25,690 nt of DNA from CTSoil-075 sp964292325 (GTDB lineage: Bacteria > Bacillota > Negativicutes > DSM-13327): NCBI GenBank assembly GCA_964292325.1, contig CAXYVG010000053.1, positions 1-25,690 of the forward strand, in the 5' to 3' direction. The stretch's first letter is position 1. The number at the start of each line of letters is the position of its first letter. The notes below the pieces were generated by a model. That model had not been told where the DNA came from, made no database searches, and saw only the letters and a program-made list of their open reading frames with translations. This document shows, piece after piece, positions 23,524 to 25,690 of this stretch. The position numbers were made by a program, and so were the translations under genes.

Positions 23524-24567
23524 GTGAACGCAGAATTCATGCAAGCGTTTGAGCAGTTAGGCAAAGAGAAAGGGATCGCCCCTGAAGTTTTATTTGAGGC
23601 AATTGAGGCTGCACTCATTTCAGCTTATAAGCGAAATTTTAGTTCCGCACAAAATGTCCGAGTTTCGCTTGAACGTACAACAGGAGAAATTCACGTCTAT
23701 GCCAGAAAAAATGTGGTGGAAGAGGTAAAAGACGACCGATTAGAAATTGATTTAGCAGAAGCTAGGTTACTCGATGTTCGTTATGAACTAGATGATATTG
23801 TTGAAATAGAAGTTACGCCGAAAAATTTCGGACGTATTGCAGCGCAAACAGCAAAACAAGTGGTTGTGCAACGTATCCGTGAAGCAGAACGCGGTATTAT
23901 TTATGATGAATTTTCTAATCGTGAAAGCGATATTTTAAATGGTATTGTTCAACGAATTGAACAAAAAAATGTATATATTGATCTTGGTAAAGCCGAAGCC
24001 ATTTTAGCACCATCAGAGCAAATTACTGGTGAAGTCTATAAACATGGTGATCGATTAAAAACATATATAATTGAAGTTAAAAAAACAACTAAAGGTCCTC
24101 AAATATTAGTTTCACGTACACATCCTGGATTATTAAAACGTCTATTTGAACTGGAAGTTCCAGAAATTCATGATGGAATCGTTGAAATAAAATCCGTAGC
24201 TAGAGAACCAGGTTTACGCTCTAAATTCGCTGTACATTCCCGCGATGAAAATGTTGACGCTGTTGGTGCTTGTGTTGGACATAAAGGGATGCGGGTACAA
24301 TCCATTGTAAATGAACTCCGCGGCGAAAAAATTGATATCGTAAAATGGAATACCGATCCTGCTAAATATATTGCCAATGCCTTAAGTCCAGCAAAGGTTG
24401 TAAGTGTAGAAATTAATGAAGTTGACAAAGTTTCTCGAGTCGTAGTACCTGATTATCAGTTGTCCCTTGCCATTGGCAAAGAAGGACAAAATGCTCGGTT
24501 AGCTGCAAAACTTACTGGCTGGAAAATCGATATTAAAAGTGAATCACAAGCTCAGGCCGATGAATAG
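23524..24567 (+). CDS. nusA: Transcription termination/antitermination factor NusA
   Basis: RNA polymerase-binding factor that modulates pausing, intrinsic termination and antitermination. 347 residues, the short Firmicute form without the acidic C-terminal repeats of E. coli. Seen: the N-terminal polymerase-binding domain (to about 125, NAEFMQAFEQLGKEKGI, ALISAYKRNF), S1 domain (about 135-200, GIVQRIEQKNVYIDLGKAEAIL), KH1 (VGACVGHKGMRVQSIVNELRGEKIDI) and KH2 (LAIGKEGQNARLAAKLTGWKIDI). Initiation is at GTG 23524, behind AGGAGG. It lies nine bases before ylxR. Confidence 0.96.
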   Translation: MNAEFMQAFEQLGKEKGIAPEVLFEAIEAALISAYKRNFSSAQNVRVSLERTTGEIHVYARKNVVEEVKDDRLEIDLAEARLLDVRYELDDIVEIEVTPKNFGRIAAQTAKQVVVQRIREAERGIIYDEFSNRESDILNGIVQRIEQKNVYIDLGKAEAILAPSEQITGEVYKHGDRLKTYIIEVKKTTKGPQILVSRTHPGLLKRLFELEVPEIHDGIVEIKSVAREPGLRSKFAVHSRDENVDAVGACVGHKGMRVQSIVNELRGEKIDIVKWNTDPAKYIANALSPAKVVSVEINEVDKVSRVVVPDYQLSLAIGKEGQNARLAAKLTGWKIDIKSESQAQADE

Positions 24568-24576
24568 GAGGTTTGT

Positions 24577-24843
24577 ATGGTAGTGCAAAAAAAAACTCCT
24601 CAACGTCTGTGTGTTGGTTGCCAACAACTGAAAAATAAAAAAGAATTATTGCGTATCGTACGTACACCTGATGACCAAGTTGTACTTGATACAACGGGTA
24701 AAAAATCAGGGCGTGGTGCCTATGTGTGCGCTAATGAACAGTGTTTAGCAAAGGCTTTTAAAGAAAAAAGGTTAGAGCGGGCATTGAAAAGAGCGATTGA
24801 ACCTCAGGTATATGAACAATTACATGCAGGTATTATACAATGA
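24577..24843 (+). CDS. ylxR: YlxR family RNA-binding protein (RnpM)
   Basis: Small basic protein of the DUF448 family, always next to nusA in Firmicutes; the B. subtilis member has been described as an RNase P modulator. 88 residues. Seen: RLCVGCQQLKNKKELLRIVR, GKKSGRGAYVC and CLAKAFKEKRLERAL, containing the conserved GRGAYVC motif and cysteines. Basic residues predominate, in keeping with nucleic acid binding. It overlaps the next gene by 4 bases (ATGA) and follows an AGGAGG. Confidence 0.92.
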   Translation: MVVQKKTPQRLCVGCQQLKNKKELLRIVRTPDDQVVLDTTGKKSGRGAYVCANEQCLAKAFKEKRLERALKRAIEPQVYEQLHAGIIQ

Positions 24844-25175
24844 ACAATGAAATGAAAATCGCTTCCTTGTTAGGTTTAGCACAAAAAGCCGGCAAAATAG
24901 TTTCTGGTGAATTATCCGTTGAAAAAGCAGTAAAAGCAGGTCAAGCTAAATTATTAGTAATGGCTACTGATTGTTCTGAAGCTACCAAGAAAAACTATCG
25001 TGATATGGTTACATATTACAATGTGGAGATTTATGAAATTTTTTCCAAAGAACAGTTAGGTGCATGCATTGGAAAAGTATACCGTGCAGCATTAGTAGTA
25101 CTTGATACCGGTTTTAGTAAAACAATAAAAAAACATTTAGATAATAGTTCTGGAGAAGATTCTCACGAAAAATAA
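24840..25175 (+). CDS. ylxQ: L7Ae/L30e-type K-turn RNA-binding protein (YlxQ)
   Basis: Member of the ribosomal L7Ae family, which binds kink-turns in RNA. 111 residues. Seen: SLLGLAQKAGKIVSGELSVEKAVKAG at the start, and LLVMATDCSEATKKN near residue 40-54, the typical L7Ae loop region. Context nusA-ylxR-ylxQ-infB matches B. subtilis. The start overlaps the ylxR stop (ATGA), and 19 bases separate it from infB. The physiological RNA target is not known from sequence. Confidence 0.9.
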   Translation: MNNEMKIASLLGLAQKAGKIVSGELSVEKAVKAGQAKLLVMATDCSEATKKNYRDMVTYYNVEIYEIFSKEQLGACIGKVYRAALVVLDTGFSKTIKKHLDNSSGEDSHEK

Positions 25176-25194
25176 AGAAAATGGAGGTAGATGA

Positions 25195-25690
25195 ATGTCC
25201 AAATATAGAATATATGAATTAGCCAAAGATTTTAATACAGAAAGTAAAGTGATTATTGATATTCTGGCTCGTAATAATATGGAGGCCAAAAATCATATGA
25301 GTAGCGTAGGTGATGATGCCAAAGAAGTGATTACCAGAACGTTTGCTCATAAGATAGCACCATCCGCATCCGCTACACCAACTCCTGCACCAACAGTGCC
25401 TGAACATGCAACCCAGGTTCCACGGCAAAATCAGGCTACTACTCCCCCTCAACAACGCCCTATCAATCATCAACAAAACGCACCGCAAGGACAACGTCCA
25501 GTGCATAACAACCAACAAAATGCACCACAAGGGCAACGTCCAGCATATAACAACCAACAGCATGCACCACAAGGACAACGTCCAGCATATAACAATCAAC
25601 AGCATGCACCACAAGGGCAACGTCCAGCATATAACAATCAACAGCATGCACCACAAGGACAACGTCCAGCATATAATAATCAACAGCATG
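25195..25690 (+). CDS. infB: Translation initiation factor IF-2, N-terminal part (runs off window)
   Basis: GTPase that delivers initiator tRNA to the 30S subunit; only the first 165 codons are in the window. Seen: the IF-2 N-terminal domain SKYRIYELAKDFNTESKVII (residues 2-21) plus DILARNNMEAKNH, then a Pro/Ala-rich linker and, from residue 91, 14-residue Asn/Gln/Pro repeats that continue past the edge. The G domain lies outside. TGGAGG just upstream of ATG 25195 sets the start. The gene position after ylxQ supports the call. A long minus-strand frame over the repeats is only their shadow. Confidence 0.93.
   Translation, partial: MSKYRIYELAKDFNTESKVIIDILARNNMEAKNHMSSVGDDAKEVITRTFAHKIAPSASATPTPAPTVPEHATQVPRQNQATTPPQQRPINHQQNAPQGQRPVHNNQQNAPQGQRPAYNNQQHAPQGQRPAYNNQQHAPQGQRPAYNNQQHAPQGQRPAYNNQQH
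25465..25690 (+). repeat. 42-bp in-frame tandem repeat in infB
   Basis: Five full units (25465-25506, 25507-25548, 25549-25590, 25591-25632, 25633-25674) and a partial sixth. The consensus residues are NNQQHAPQGQRPAY. Units 3-5 are identical in protein and differ by only a few silent bases (alternating GGA/GGG for Gly, AAC/AAT for Asn). Units 1 and 2 are more diverged (N for H, VH for AY in unit 1). The array is cut by the window end. Confidence 0.95.

Noticed and set aside
25219..25689. Long minus-strand open frame with repeated Trp/Leu/Cys-rich units
   Set aside because: It is the antisense shadow of the infB 42-bp repeats; repeats whose length is a multiple of three keep all frames open, there is no ribosome site, and infB is clearly the real gene.
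25465..25690. Regular repeats resembling a CRISPR array
   Set aside because: Units are directly contiguous 42-bp copies without unique spacers, in frame within infB.

Overview
This 25.7 kb window is AT-rich and every gene I can support lies on the + strand. It looks like a chromosomal segment of an anaerobic, low-GC Firmicute. A full-length PolC-type replicative polymerase followed by rimP-nusA-ylxR-ylxQ(L7Ae)-infB is the Firmicute order, and the anaerobic (cobalt-early) cobalamin route fits an anaerobe. The ArnT-like lipid-linked sugar transferases at the left hint at a diderm envelope. Together these point to Negativicutes (for example Sporomusaceae/Pelosinus-like), but this is inference, not a database match.

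Layout. (1) 14-4105: a UDP-sugar 4-epimerase and two tandem GT39/ArnT-like membrane glycosyltransferases, closed by a terminator at 4129-4160. (2) 4215-12212: a promoter and class-I cobalamin riboswitch with an attenuator-like platform, then cbiD-cbiE-cbiT-cbiF-cbiG-cbiH-cbiJ-cbiC-cbiA. These make cobyrinate a,c-diamide and are densely coupled by 4-nt stop/start overlaps and one 106-nt overlap (cbiG/cbiH). (3) 12372-16223: cobU-cobQ-cbiB-cobS, for amidation, aminopropanol-arm attachment and nucleotide-loop assembly. (4) 16247-18906: a strong promoter inside a palindrome, then pduX-cobD-cobC, which make the aminopropanol phosphate arm from threonine and dephosphorylate the end of the pathway. 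(5) 19033-22804: a promoter and polC. (6) 22849-25690: the rimP-nusA-ylxR-ylxQ-infB transcription/translation operon, with infB running off the right edge inside a 42-bp tandem repeat.

The cobalamin genes form an almost complete anaerobic set. CbiL, a cobalt chelatase (CbiK/CbiX), CobT or ArsAB, and a corrinoid adenosyltransferase are not in the window and must be elsewhere or absent.

The most notable observation is that PolC lacks the DEDDh 3'-5' exonuclease domain that normally interrupts its PHP domain; the PHP domain is continuous here. Others are a 22-codon hydrophobic ORF between polC and rimP whose stop codon forms the loop of a terminator-like hairpin, a riboswitch platform with mutually exclusive stems that overlap the cbiD start, and near-identical 14-residue repeats in the IF-2 N-terminal linker. 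I found no tRNA, rRNA, CRISPR array, insertion sequence or phage gene.
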